Counted from the first letter of the stretch, positions 1 to 5,687 are shown. The stretch: DNA of 6,239 nucleotides from Lachnospiraceae bacterium (GCA_024684155.1 JAIKXK010000037.1:1-6239), one strand, 5' to 3'. A program made the numbers and translations. Notes: generated by a model from the letters alone, not told the origin.

Positions 1-105
1 ATTCTTAAAGATTTCGATGCATATAACAATGGATTTGATGCCTACAGAGGATATATCAAAGATCAGCTAGAAACAAACGATATTCAAAGTATTGTAAAGT
101 GCTAA
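1..105 (+). CDS. Partial inverted copy of the small lon-downstream gene (3' end only)
   Basis: An open frame enters from the window edge, beginning Ile-Leu-Lys-Asp-Phe, and reaches TAA at 103-105. Its 34 residues are identical to the C-terminal 34 residues of the 50-residue protein on the minus strand at 189-341, because this is the left arm of the inverted repeat. Whether a complete second, convergent copy exists beyond the edge cannot be seen. If the inverted repeat is an artefact, this is not a gene. The hairpin that follows at 131-156 has no good U-tract on this strand, so the terminator suits the minus-strand copy better. Confidence 0.3.
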   Translation: MLKDFDAYNNGFDAYRGYIKDQLETNDIQSIVKC

Positions 106-119
106 ATTAATTCTACTGT

Positions 120-156
120 TATAAATAAAAATAAGCCGTCAAAATTGACGGCTTAT
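120..156 (-). terminator. Intrinsic terminator after lon and the 50-residue gene
   Basis: A perfect 12-bp stem (131-142 with 145-156) with GC core AAGCCGTC/GACGGCTT is followed, reading the minus strand, by the U-rich tail TTTTATTTAT (130-121). It begins 32 nt after the stop of the 50-residue gene and so closes the lon transcript. Read on the plus strand, the bases after the stem are AAAATATT, a poor tail, so the orientation is minus. It lies in the spacer of the inverted repeat, and part of its U-tract belongs to the left arm. Confidence 0.8.
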
Positions 157-188
157 AAAATATTATTATTTATAACAGTAGAATTAAT

Positions 189-341
189 TTAGCACTTTAC
201 AATACTTTGAATATCGTTTGTTTCTAGCTGATCTTTGATATATCCTCTGTAGGCATCAAATCCATTGTTATATGCATCGAAATCTTTAAGAATTGCATCA
301 CGAATGAGTTCTCCCATTTCACCGAAATGAACGAACTCCAT
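189..341 (-). CDS. Small 50-residue protein of unknown function, coupled to lon
   Basis: I do not recognise this protein. It starts ATG at 341 and stops TAA at 191-189. It begins MEFVHFGEMGELIRDAILKD and continues with two similar Asp-Ala-Tyr turns (DAYNNGF and DAYRGY), ending in Ile-Val-Lys-Cys. It looks soluble, acidic and helical, with no signal peptide or membrane segment. The start is supported by AAGGTGG (355-349), seven bases before ATG; this site overlaps the lon stop codon, leaving only 12 bases between the genes. That spacing implies co-transcription and translational coupling, so it should share heat-shock control with lon. A role as Lon partner, regulator or substrate is speculation from position only. 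The last 34 codons lie in the 128-bp inverted repeat and are duplicated at 1-105. Confidence 0.72.
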   Translation of the reverse strand: MEFVHFGEMGELIRDAILKDFDAYNNGFDAYRGYIKDQLETNDIQSIVKC

Positions 342-353
342 AACAAAACCACC

Positions 354-2648
354 TTATCCGCAAATTGCTAGATTATCTTCAAAAATCCCGGTTCTTTCTA
401 AAACGTCTCGTACATCCTTAACTGGAATGATTTCAAATTTTTCTTTTACTTCATCCGCTACGTCGATTAAATCCTGCTCGTTTTCTACAGGAATAAAAGC
501 AGTCTTAACACCGGCTCTTTGTGCTGCCATTAACTTTTCTGGAAGTCCTCCAATAGGTGAAACTACCCCTCGCAAAGAGACCTCTCCTGTCATTGCAATC
601 TCAGGTGAAACAGCTTTTCCTGTAACAAGGGATGCAATAGCTGTTGTCATAGTAATTCCTGCCGATGGGCCGTCCTTTGGAACTGCTCCCTCTGGAACGT
701 GAATATGAAGATCATTTTCTGCAAAAAGACTGGCCTTTTCCGGAAAGATGGATTTTACAAGACTGACTGCAATCTGAGCCGATTCCTTCATGACATCTCC
801 AAGTTTGCCGGTAATAATGATCTGACCTTTTCCTTTGGTAAAGAGGGTTTCAATATATAAAATTTCTCCTCCAACAGAAGTCCATGCTAATCCTGTTACA
901 ACACCAGGATTTTGTTTCTTTGGAACCATCTCGTGGTGAACCGGTCTCATATCAAGTTCGGTACGAAGCTGATCTTTTGTAATCTCAATCTTTTTGCCAT
1001 CGCCCTTTGCAATCATAACGGCAGCTCCACGGCATAAAGAATCGATTCTTTTTCGAAGGCCTCTCACCCCGGCTTCTCTTGTATAATCGGAAATAATGGT
1101 CTCTAAAATTTCATCTGTCACTTCTAATTTATCATCTTCGATTCCCATGGTCTCCATAGACTTTGGCAACAAATGGTTCTTTGCTATCTGTAATTTTTCA
1201 ATAGGTGTATATCCTGTAAATGGAATCACTTCCATACGATTTAGTAGCGGCTGCGGAATGGTGTCCACACTATTTGCAGTACAAATAAATAACACATCCG
1301 ATAAATCATAAGGCACATTCATATAGTGATCCGTAAAGGTATTATTCTGTTCTGGATCTAAGACTTCTAACAGTGCACTGGCTGGATCTCCATTATAGGA
1401 AGCTCCAATCTTATCAATCTCATCTAAAACCATGACTGGGTTTGAAACGCCACTTTTGTGAATGCCATCCATAATTCGACCTGCCATAGCTCCGATATAG
1501 GTTCTTCTATGACCACGGATATCTGCCTCGTCTCGAATACCACCAAGACTTACCCTTACATATTTTCGATTCAAGCTCTTTGCAATGCTTTTTCCAATAC
1601 TGGTTTTACCGGTTCCCGGCGCACCAACAAAAAGTAAGATGGAACCAGACTGCTTTTTCTTTAAGTTCATAACAGCGATTTGCTGGATAACTCTTTTCTT
1701 TACCTTTTCAAGTCCGTAGTGATCTTCATTTAAAATCTGTTCTGCTTCATTTAAATCAATAAATTCACTCTCCATCTTGTCCCAGGAAAGACCAGTAACA
1801 AAATCTAAGTAATCATAAAGCATTCCGGTTTCAGGGCTGTTTTTTCCTTCCTGTTTCAAACGCTCTAAGACCTTTGTTGCTTCTTTTCTCGCTTCCTCGT
1901 TCATGTTAGAGTTTTTGATTTTATCTTCAAAGCGCTGAATATCCGATACATTTTCTGGATGCATATCGTCTAATTCTTTCTGAAGATATTCCATCTGCTT
2001 TTTAATGGCAGATTCTCTGTAAATGTCTTTATATTCCTGTTCCTGTGCTTCTGCTGCATCGGTGGTTACCTTTGCCACTTCCACATATTCCACGATTTCT
2101 TTTTCCATCATCTCAGAACGTTTCTTTGCACTGTCTTCTGCAAGAATACTATATTTATCCTCATTGGAATTTTTCATCCAATAAGACAAAGAGGCTGTCA
2201 GTTCACCCACGTTTTTCATGGCATCAATAAAGGCATCGATAAAACTTGAAAACTGAAATCTCGAAGACAAATCCTTTACCTCGTCTTTTAATCTTAAAAG
2301 ACGAAGGGCATCCTCTTCTTCATCCAATGGTTCAGAATCATATCTGCGAGAAAGGGATACGTCAATACTTCCATCTGCATCAATATTTAATTCGTCAATA
2401 TTTACTCTATGAGTTGCTTCCACTACCAAATATCCATCTGGACTGATTTCTGTAATGACACCAGAAACACCAATGGGATAATAGTTATCCTCACTTAATT
2501 CTTCTCTCTTTTGATAGTATTTATTCTGAATTAAAACAACTCGTTCGTCTTTTTGCGCCTTTCCCCCTGCCTTTTTAAACTCATCTATCTGGAAATAAAT
2601 ATTTCCGTTTGCAATTAATTGTCTGTTATATGTAGGTACGATTATCAT
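354..2648 (-). CDS. lon: ATP-dependent protease Lon (LonA type, family S16)
   Basis: Cytoplasmic AAA+ protease that unfolds and degrades damaged and short-lived regulatory proteins; LonA works as a homohexamer. At 764 residues it has the normal full length. Visible parts: N-terminal substrate-binding and coiled region (about 1-300); AAA+ module with Walker A GAPGTGKT (342-349), Walker B VMVLDEID (405-412) and a sensor-2 type motif REAGVRGLRK (524-533); C-terminal serine protease domain with catalytic Ser662 in PKDGPSAG and Lys705 in GGLPEK. The Ser-Lys spacing of 43 equals that of E. coli Lon (Ser679/Lys722). All key residues are present, so it should be active. The extreme N terminus, MIIVPTYNRQLIANGNIYF, is divergent from the usual LPLxPLRxxVxFPG start. 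The start is fixed by AGGAGG five bases before ATG. A CIRCE operator lies 17 bases upstream of the start codon and a 50-residue gene follows 12 bases after the stop. Confidence 0.97.
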   Translation of the reverse strand: MIIVPTYNRQLIANGNIYFQIDEFKKAGGKAQKDERVVLIQNKYYQKREELSEDNYYPIGVSGVITEISPDGYLVVEATHRVNIDELNIDADGSIDVSLSRRYDSEPLDEEEDALRLLRLKDEVKDLSSRFQFSSFIDAFIDAMKNVGELTASLSYWMKNSNEDKYSILAEDSAKKRSEMMEKEIVEYVEVAKVTTDAAEAQEQEYKDIYRESAIKKQMEYLQKELDDMHPENVSDIQRFEDKIKNSNMNEEARKEATKVLERLKQEGKNSPETGMLYDYLDFVTGLSWDKMESEFIDLNEAEQILNEDHYGLEKVKKRVIQQIAVMNLKKKQSGSILLFVGAPGTGKTSIGKSIAKSLNRKYVRVSLGGIRDEADIRGHRRTYIGAMAGRIMDGIHKSGVSNPVMVLDEIDKIGASYNGDPASALLEVLDPEQNNTFTDHYMNVPYDLSDVLFICTANSVDTIPQPLLNRMEVIPFTGYTPIEKLQIAKNHLLPKSMETMGIEDDKLEVTDEILETIISDYTREAGVRGLRKRIDSLCRGAAVMIAKGDGKKIEITKDQLRTELDMRPVHHEMVPKKQNPGVVTGLAWTSVGGEILYIETLFTKGKGQIIITGKLGDVMKESAQIAVSLVKSIFPEKASLFAENDLHIHVPEGAVPKDGPSAGITMTTAIASLVTGKAVSPEIAMTGEVSLRGVVSPIGGLPEKLMAAQRAGVKTAFIPVENEQDLIDVADEVKEKFEIIPVKDVRDVLERTGIFEDNLAICG

Positions 2649-2652
2649 AACT

Positions 2653-2659
2653 TCCTCCT
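2653..2659 (-). promoter_or_regulatory. Ribosome binding site of lon
   Basis: AGGAGGA on the minus strand ends four bases before the ATG at 2648-2646. It is a near-perfect anti-16S match and fixes the lon start. It lies only six bases from the CIRCE operator, so a CIRCE hairpin in the mRNA could also influence access to this site. Confidence 0.85.
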
Positions 2660-2665
2660 ATCTTG

Positions 2666-2692
2666 TTAGCACTCTTTATGATTGAGTGCTAG
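2666..2692 (-). promoter_or_regulatory. CIRCE operator (HrcA binding site) upstream of lon
   Basis: TTAGCACTC, nine bases, then GAGTGCTAG. This matches the CIRCE consensus TTAGCACTC-N9-GAGTGCTAA at 17 of 18 arm positions; only the last base differs. CIRCE is the operator of HrcA, the repressor that is released on heat shock when GroEL is occupied by unfolded protein; it normally sits in front of groES-groEL and hrcA-grpE-dnaK. Here its placement 17 bases before the lon start codon indicates that lon, and probably the gene behind it, are in the HrcA regulon. hrcA itself is not in the window. Confidence 0.93.
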
Positions 2693-2699
2693 GTCGTGG

Positions 2700-2740
2700 T
2701 TAAAATAAAAACTCCTCTTCTCTTTCAAGGGAGTTTTTAT
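2700..2740 (-). terminator. Terminator-like hairpin: end of the malY unit and/or attenuator in lon leader
   Basis: An 11-bp perfect stem (2705-2715 with 2730-2740) of ATAAAAACTCC/GGAGTTTTTAT encloses a 14-base loop. Reading minus, the stem ends in a U-rich run that continues as TTTT (2704-2701), as in intrinsic terminators with a paired A-tract. It lies about 60 bases after the stop of the MalY-type gene, so it can end that transcript. However, a perfect sigma-A promoter lies between that gene and the hairpin, so transcripts from that promoter must cross it to reach lon. I found no clear alternative antiterminator pairing. It also has some terminator character on the plus strand. Confidence 0.7.
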
Positions 2741-2763
2741 TGTTTCCTATAATGTTTTGCATT

Positions 2764-2792
2764 ATTATATTGCGCACTATTTATTTTGTCAA
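2764..2792 (-). promoter_or_regulatory. Consensus sigma-A promoter upstream of lon
   Basis: TTGACA (2792-2787), a spacer of exactly 17 bases, then TATAAT (2769-2764): a perfect match to the housekeeping promoter. The expected transcription start is near 2757, giving a leader of about 109 bases before the lon ATG. That leader holds the hairpin at 2740-2705 and then the CIRCE at about +66 to +92, which is far downstream for HrcA. A weaker alternative, TTGAAA (2728-2723), 15 bases, TATTTT (2707-2702), would put a start beside CIRCE. Confidence 0.82.
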
Positions 2793-2799
2793 TAGCGCT

Positions 2800-4020
2800 T
2801 CAACTTTTTCTTTCAAATACATATTCTTTCATTCTGTGAAAAGCCTCTTCTAATCGAGACTTAGGAGAAGCTAAATTTAGTCTGATATGGCATGGTCCCT
2901 CAAAGAGCCTTCCATCCTGCCAGCCCACGCCCACACGCCAGCCGGCTTTTAATACATCATCTAAACTCTTGCCGCTTTTCTTACAATACTCACTGCAATC
3001 TAAAAACATCATGTAGGTGCCTTCTGTCATTTCACAACTTACACCGTCAAAGGTTTTGTTAATGTACTCATAAGAAAAACGAGCGTTATCTTCTAACACC
3101 TCTAAAAGTTCTTTTAACCACTCATGGCCTTCTTTGCTATAGGCTCCCACTAAAGCATGCATGGATAAAACATTCATTTCATTGTAGTGCGTGTGCTCTC
3201 CATGTTTTGTAATGGCTTTTCTGAGACGCTCATTGTAGATGATGTGATAACTTCCAACAAGTCCTGCCAAATTAAAGGTCTTACTAGGTGCATAGGCTGC
3301 TACTACATGTTCCTTTGCCCAATCATTGACACACTGCGTCGGAATATGATTGTGTCCTTCAAACACTAAATCCGCCCATATCTCATCACTGAGGACCGTC
3401 ACATTATTTTCTTCAAATACTGCCATGGCTTTTTCTAATTCTTCCAAGGTCCAAACACGTCCTGTTGGATTATGAGGGGAACAAAAAATCGCCGTCTTAA
3501 TATGATAGGCCTTAATCTTTCGATCCATATCTTCATAGTCCATTCGCCACACACCATTTTCATCTAAAACAAGAGGGCTATAAACAGAGTGTCTTCCAAG
3601 ACCTTCCACATCACTTTTAAATCCCACATAAACCGGACTGTGTAAGAGGATGTTATCTCCCGGTTCGGTAAGCACTTCTACTGCACTAGATAAGAATCCG
3701 TGAACACCATTTTCATATCCTATTTCCTCACGGCTAAGATTCTTATGATATCCACCAGATTTCCGCCAGTCGATAATGGACTGATAGTATTCATCAGAGT
3801 GATTAAAGTATCCAAACAAGGGATGCTTTGCACGTTCAATAATATTTCTTGTAATGGCAGGACAGGTGGCAAAGTTCATATCTGCTACCCACAAAGGGAT
3901 AAAATCAAATCCCTCTTCCGGAGCTTCCGGTTCCATTCCCCACTTATGTTTTCCCACGGAATCATAAGCGGTGGCATCCATACCTTTTCTATCTATTATG
4001 CTTGTAAAATCATATTTCAA
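2800..4020 (-). CDS. MalY/PatB-type PLP-dependent C-S lyase / aminotransferase (cystathionine beta-lyase-like)
   Basis: Fold-type I PLP enzyme of aminotransferase class I/II, MalY/PatB branch. Members cleave the C-S bond of cystathionine or cysteine to give pyruvate, ammonia and homocysteine or sulfide; some act on other aminothiols. From my start it has 406 residues, slightly longer than the usual 390. Visible motifs: PLWVADMNF near 42-50, a hallmark of this branch; NPTG at 184-187; SDEIWADLVF with the PLP-ring Asp at 212; the Schiff-base lysine in APSKTFNLAGL at 247; and RLNLA with the carboxylate-binding Arg at 380. I prefer TTG at 4020 because AAAGAGG lies eight bases before it; an upstream in-frame TTG at 4038 directly follows a stop codon and lacks a ribosome site. 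It follows the EamA gene by 62 bases and is probably co-transcribed. Exact substrate cannot be told from sequence. Confidence 0.9.
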   Translation of the reverse strand: MKYDFTSIIDRKGMDATAYDSVGKHKWGMEPEAPEEGFDFIPLWVADMNFATCPAITRNIIERAKHPLFGYFNHSDEYYQSIIDWRKSGGYHKNLSREEIGYENGVHGFLSSAVEVLTEPGDNILLHSPVYVGFKSDVEGLGRHSVYSPLVLDENGVWRMDYEDMDRKIKAYHIKTAIFCSPHNPTGRVWTLEELEKAMAVFEENNVTVLSDEIWADLVFEGHNHIPTQCVNDWAKEHVVAAYAPSKTFNLAGLVGSYHIIYNERLRKAITKHGEHTHYNEMNVLSMHALVGAYSKEGHEWLKELLEVLEDNARFSYEYINKTFDGVSCEMTEGTYMMFLDCSEYCKKSGKSLDDVLKAGWRVGVGWQDGRLFEGPCHIRLNLASPKSRLEEAFHRMKEYVFERKS

Positions 4021-4028
4021 CTTTTGTA

Positions 4029-4035
4029 CCTCTTT
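4029..4035 (-). promoter_or_regulatory. Ribosome binding site that selects the TTG start of the MalY-type gene
   Basis: AAAGAGG on the minus strand, followed by eight bases and TTG (4020-4018). This site lies inside the longer reading frame that would start at TTG 4038, so it argues for the shorter protein, whose N terminus begins Met-Lys-Tyr-Asp-Phe. Confidence 0.7.
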
Positions 4036-4082
4036 CAACTAACTCGACGGCTTAGTCAACTTCTTGCTTCCTTCAATATCTT

Positions 4083-4496
4083 TTATACCACCATAAAAAG
4101 TGTTCCTATTCCTATCAGTATGCATCCTATGACAGACTTAAACGTAAACTGCTCATGCAAAAATATAAATGCTAATACTAAAGTGATTACAACACTTAAT
4201 TTATCAATAGGAACAACCTTTGATGCATCTCCAATTTGAAGAGCTTTATAATAACAGAGCCACGAAGCTCCTGTAGCCAATCCGGAAAGAATTAAAAACA
4301 ACCAGCTTTTTGAACTGATTTCTCCAATTCCTTTTTGGGTATTAGTTAAAAATACCATTCCCCATGACATAACAAGAACTACTGCTGTTCGAATTGCTGT
4401 TGCTAAATTTGAATTCACTCCGTCAATACCAATCTTTGCAAGGATAGATGTTAACGCAGCAAAAATAGATGACAGTATCGCAAATAATAACCACAT
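4083..4496 (-). CDS. Half-size EamA/DMT-family membrane transporter
   Basis: A 137-residue integral membrane protein with about five hydrophobic segments (roughly 2-20, 30-50, 65-84, 94-113, 118-136). The stretch ALQIGDASKVVPIDKLSVV (about 85-103), then LAFIFLHEQFT, is the typical end of an EamA domain of the drug/metabolite transporter superfamily. Most members have two EamA copies and about ten segments; this has one, like EmrE-style small transporters and many Firmicute single-EamA proteins, so it would have to act as a dimer. Substrate unknown. The ATG at 4496 is chosen because AAGGGGAG lies six bases before it; an in-frame ATG at 4541 overlaps the predicted -10 box and is rejected. The MalY-type gene follows at 62 bases with no terminator between, suggesting one operon and possibly export or uptake of an amino-acid-related compound (inference). 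Confidence 0.85.
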   Translation of the reverse strand: MWLLFAILSSIFAALTSILAKIGIDGVNSNLATAIRTAVVLVMSWGMVFLTNTQKGIGEISSKSWLFLILSGLATGASWLCYYKALQIGDASKVVPIDKLSVVITLVLAFIFLHEQFTFKSVIGCILIGIGTLFMVV

Positions 4497-4502
4497 ATTT
4501 TT

Positions 4503-4510
4503 CTCCCCTT
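4503..4510 (-). promoter_or_regulatory. Ribosome binding site that sets the EamA gene start
   Basis: AAGGGGAG on the minus strand with six bases to ATG 4496-4494. It supports the 137-residue protein beginning Met-Trp-Leu-Leu over the longer frame from 4541, whose extra 15 residues are charged and not membrane-like. Confidence 0.75.
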
Positions 4511-4539
4511 TTTCCATAAATAAAACTACTCTGCTTTTC

Positions 4540-4568
4540 ATTATAACTTTCTTCTCAAGGCACTACAA
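4540..4568 (-). promoter_or_regulatory. Promoter of the EamA-MalY unit
   Basis: TTGTAG (4568-4563), 17 bases, then a perfect TATAAT (4545-4540). A start near 4533 gives a leader of about 37 bases to the ATG at 4496. It lies back to back with the likely promoter of the plus-strand thioredoxin-like gene. Confidence 0.62.
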
Positions 4569-4572
4569 ATGC

Positions 4573-4600
4573 TTGATTTATTCTCGATACTATGTAAAAT
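4573..4600 (+). promoter_or_regulatory. Possible promoter of the thioredoxin-like gene
   Basis: TTGATT (4573-4578), 16 bases, then TAAAAT (4595-4600), about 50 bases before the ATG at 4651. Both boxes are imperfect. The spot is right for a divergent gene: between 4497 and 4650 there is nothing else except the minus-strand promoter. Confidence 0.4.
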
Positions 4601-4650
4601 AAAATGACCTGGTAAATCCTAGTCATATAGTTTAATCGGAGTTATTTTAA

Positions 4651-4980
4651 ATGAAAATTTTAGATAAAATAGAAAACCTGGACAAGATCATTCAAAGTGA
4701 AAATCTCACCATCCTTCAATTTGGATCAGAAGCTTGTGGACCATGTCACTCCATCACTTTTAAGATTGATGAATGGCTAAAGTATCATCCAAATGTAGTA
4801 AATCGCTACATTCCTATTGAAGAGTTTCAAAAAGTGGCAGCTCAGCACAATATATTTACAGCTCCTTCCACCATTCTTTTTTACGATGGGAAGGAAATTA
4901 TAAAAAAAAGCGGCTACTACAGCTTAGAAGAAATCTTTATAGAAGCTGAAAGAATATTAGAGATTATATCTTTTTCGTAA
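4651..4980 (+). CDS. Small thioredoxin-family protein with CGPC active site
   Basis: A 109-residue cytoplasmic thioredoxin-fold protein, the length of a normal thioredoxin. The redox motif CGPC is at 29-32 and the cis-proline is in TAPSTILFYDG (Pro72), both expected of a working disulfide reductase. Unlike classical thioredoxin, the residue before CGPC is Ala rather than Trp (SEACGPC), and the buried Asp of the preceding strand appears as Gln23 (LQF), so its redox potential and partners may differ from TrxA. No signal peptide. GGAG (4638-4641), nine bases before ATG, is an adequate ribosome site. It is the only plus-strand gene of substance. Its promoter region is divergent from the EamA unit, and its last 17 bases overlap the opposing gene. 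No thioredoxin reductase is nearby. Confidence 0.88.
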   Translation: MKILDKIENLDKIIQSENLTILQFGSEACGPCHSITFKIDEWLKYHPNVVNRYIPIEEFQKVAAQHNIFTAPSTILFYDGKEIIKKSGYYSLEEIFIEAERILEIISFS

Positions 4981-5542
4981 GCCAGTTGTGTGATTCCATT
5001 TCATTCAACCAATAAGAATTCAGTGGTGTATATAATCCAAATAATAAAAGCATAACAGAATCATCAATTTCTCTTAAAGAGTATCTTTCCTTATAGGTTC
5101 TGTCAATTTCTTCAAATACACACTTTACGTAAGAAAAACAAGCATCCAGGTATTTATCTATATCTTCTATTTTATGGGGAATCTGCTCCTGCAATTCCTC
5201 TAGTCTGTAATTTAAAAAAGGCGTTGCCTCGGCCTGCTGCCCTTCTAAAAAATCTGTCATCCCATCAAGAATAAGATCATAGGCCTTTAGTTCTTTTTGC
5301 AATGCCATGGCATTTTCTTTACTAGGAGAATTTGACTTATAGTATTTAAAGTTCTCTTCCAATGCTTTCAAACATGAATAAAAGTCTTCCTTGGCTTCAT
5401 CCCAGGAAGCATATACGATGGTTGAATTTTCACTGATTTCACACTTCTCTAGATAGACATCTACTAACTCTTCAACTTCTTTTGTAGTATCCATATGGTT
5501 TTGTTCTTTTAACTTCAGTTTCTTATATATTTTTTTATCCAT
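4964..5542 (-). CDS. Hypothetical 192-residue helical acidic protein
   Basis: I do not recognise a family. The protein is rich in Glu, Lys, Leu and Tyr and looks mostly alpha-helical, with no signal peptide, no clear transmembrane segment and no enzyme motif. A hydrophobic patch VMLLLFGLY (about 163-171) is too short for a membrane span and is probably a core helix. Cysteines at about 34, 57, 135 and 141 show no metal-site spacing. The ATG at 5542 has a modest site (GAAAGAAG) upstream; an ATG at 5494 (residue 17) is the alternative and has no better site. It starts 18 bases after the interrupted short ORF at 5561-5680 and probably shares its promoter. Its 3' end overlaps the opposing thioredoxin-like gene by 17 bases. 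Coding is well supported by length and composition. Confidence 0.75.
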   Translation of the reverse strand: MDKKIYKKLKLKEQNHMDTTKEVEELVDVYLEKCEISENSTIVYASWDEAKEDFYSCLKALEENFKYYKSNSPSKENAMALQKELKAYDLILDGMTDFLEGQQAEATPFLNYRLEELQEQIPHKIEDIDKYLDACFSYVKCVFEEIDRTYKERYSLREIDDSVMLLLFGLYTPLNSYWLNEMESHNWLTKKI

Positions 5543-5560
5543 AAAGTTCTTCTTTCAAAA

Positions 5561-5680
5561 CTAATTTATGTATTCTTTCAATTGTTCGAAATCCTCTTTT
5601 GTCATAATCGTATCGGAGTAAAACTAATCCCTTCCCCGTAATATGATTTCTGTTTTGTCTTTGGTTTGTAATAATACCAT
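5561..5680 (-). pseudogene. Short ORF with an excellent ribosome site, interrupted by an in-frame TAG
   Basis: GGGAGGAG (5695-5688) lies seven bases before ATG 5680, an almost ideal initiation site. The frame reads MVLLQTKDKTEIILRGRD, then TAG (5626-5624), then, in the same frame, FYSDTIMTKEDFEQLKEYIN to a second TAG (5563-5561). Both halves look like natural protein, and the second is a typical acidic helical C terminus. The simplest reading is a gene of about 39 codons broken by one nonsense change; an intact 18-residue leader peptide is also possible. A competing frame starting TTG 5684 gives a basic 49-residue protein that runs without stop to 5535 and overlaps the next ATG, but its ribosome spacing is poor. 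The family is not recognised. Confidence 0.45.
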
Positions 5681-5687
5681 ACAACGT

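Larger units (their letters stand above)
1..293. repeat. Perfect 128-bp inverted repeat with 37-bp spacer, at window edge
   Basis: Bases 1-128 are the exact reverse complement of 166-293 (paired positions sum to 294); I checked every base and found no mismatch. Pairing first fails at 129/165. The spacer 129-165 holds a 12-bp hairpin (131-142 with 145-156), so one strand could fold into a nearly continuous hairpin of about 140 bp with a small internal loop. The left arm is cut by the window edge rather than by loss of identity, so its true length is unknown. The arms contain the last 34 codons and the 3' flank of the small gene downstream of lon. The absence of any divergence suggests either a very recent inverted duplication or a fold-back artefact of amplification or assembly. 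Its presence in the given sequence is certain; its biological reality is not. Confidence 0.97.

Noticed and set aside
1..293. Inverted repeat as the terminal repeat of an insertion sequence or phage
   Set aside because: There is no transposase or integrase between or beside the arms and only 37 bp of spacer; the arms contain the end of a host gene plus its flank.
427..2446. Several plus-strand open frames of 60-90 codons opposite lon
   Set aside because: They are antisense shadows of the lon frame with low-complexity Ser/Thr/Pro or Leu-rich translations and no initiation signals.
4021..4038. Upstream TTG start (4038) for the MalY-type gene
   Set aside because: It directly follows an in-frame TAG and has no ribosome site; AAAGAGG inside this stretch serves TTG 4020 instead.
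4021..4082. Possible hairpin between the EamA and MalY-type genes
   Set aside because: Only about five weak A/T-rich pairs (ACTAA with TTAGT) and no U-tract; not a credible terminator or riboswitch.
3700..4239. Plus-strand open frame of 179 codons opposite the MalY-type and EamA genes
   Set aside because: It is antisense to two well-supported genes, lacks a ribosome site I can see, and its protein has no recognisable character.
4497..4541. Upstream ATG start (4541) for the EamA gene
   Set aside because: It overlaps the predicted -10 box, has no ribosome site of its own, and would add a charged tail before the first membrane segment; AAGGGGAG points to ATG 4496.
5561..5680. Reading the in-frame TAG as pyrrolysine or another recoded codon
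   Set aside because: There is no recoding element, PylRS or tRNA-Pyl in view, and the ORF ends in another TAG; a nonsense change or a true short peptide is simpler.
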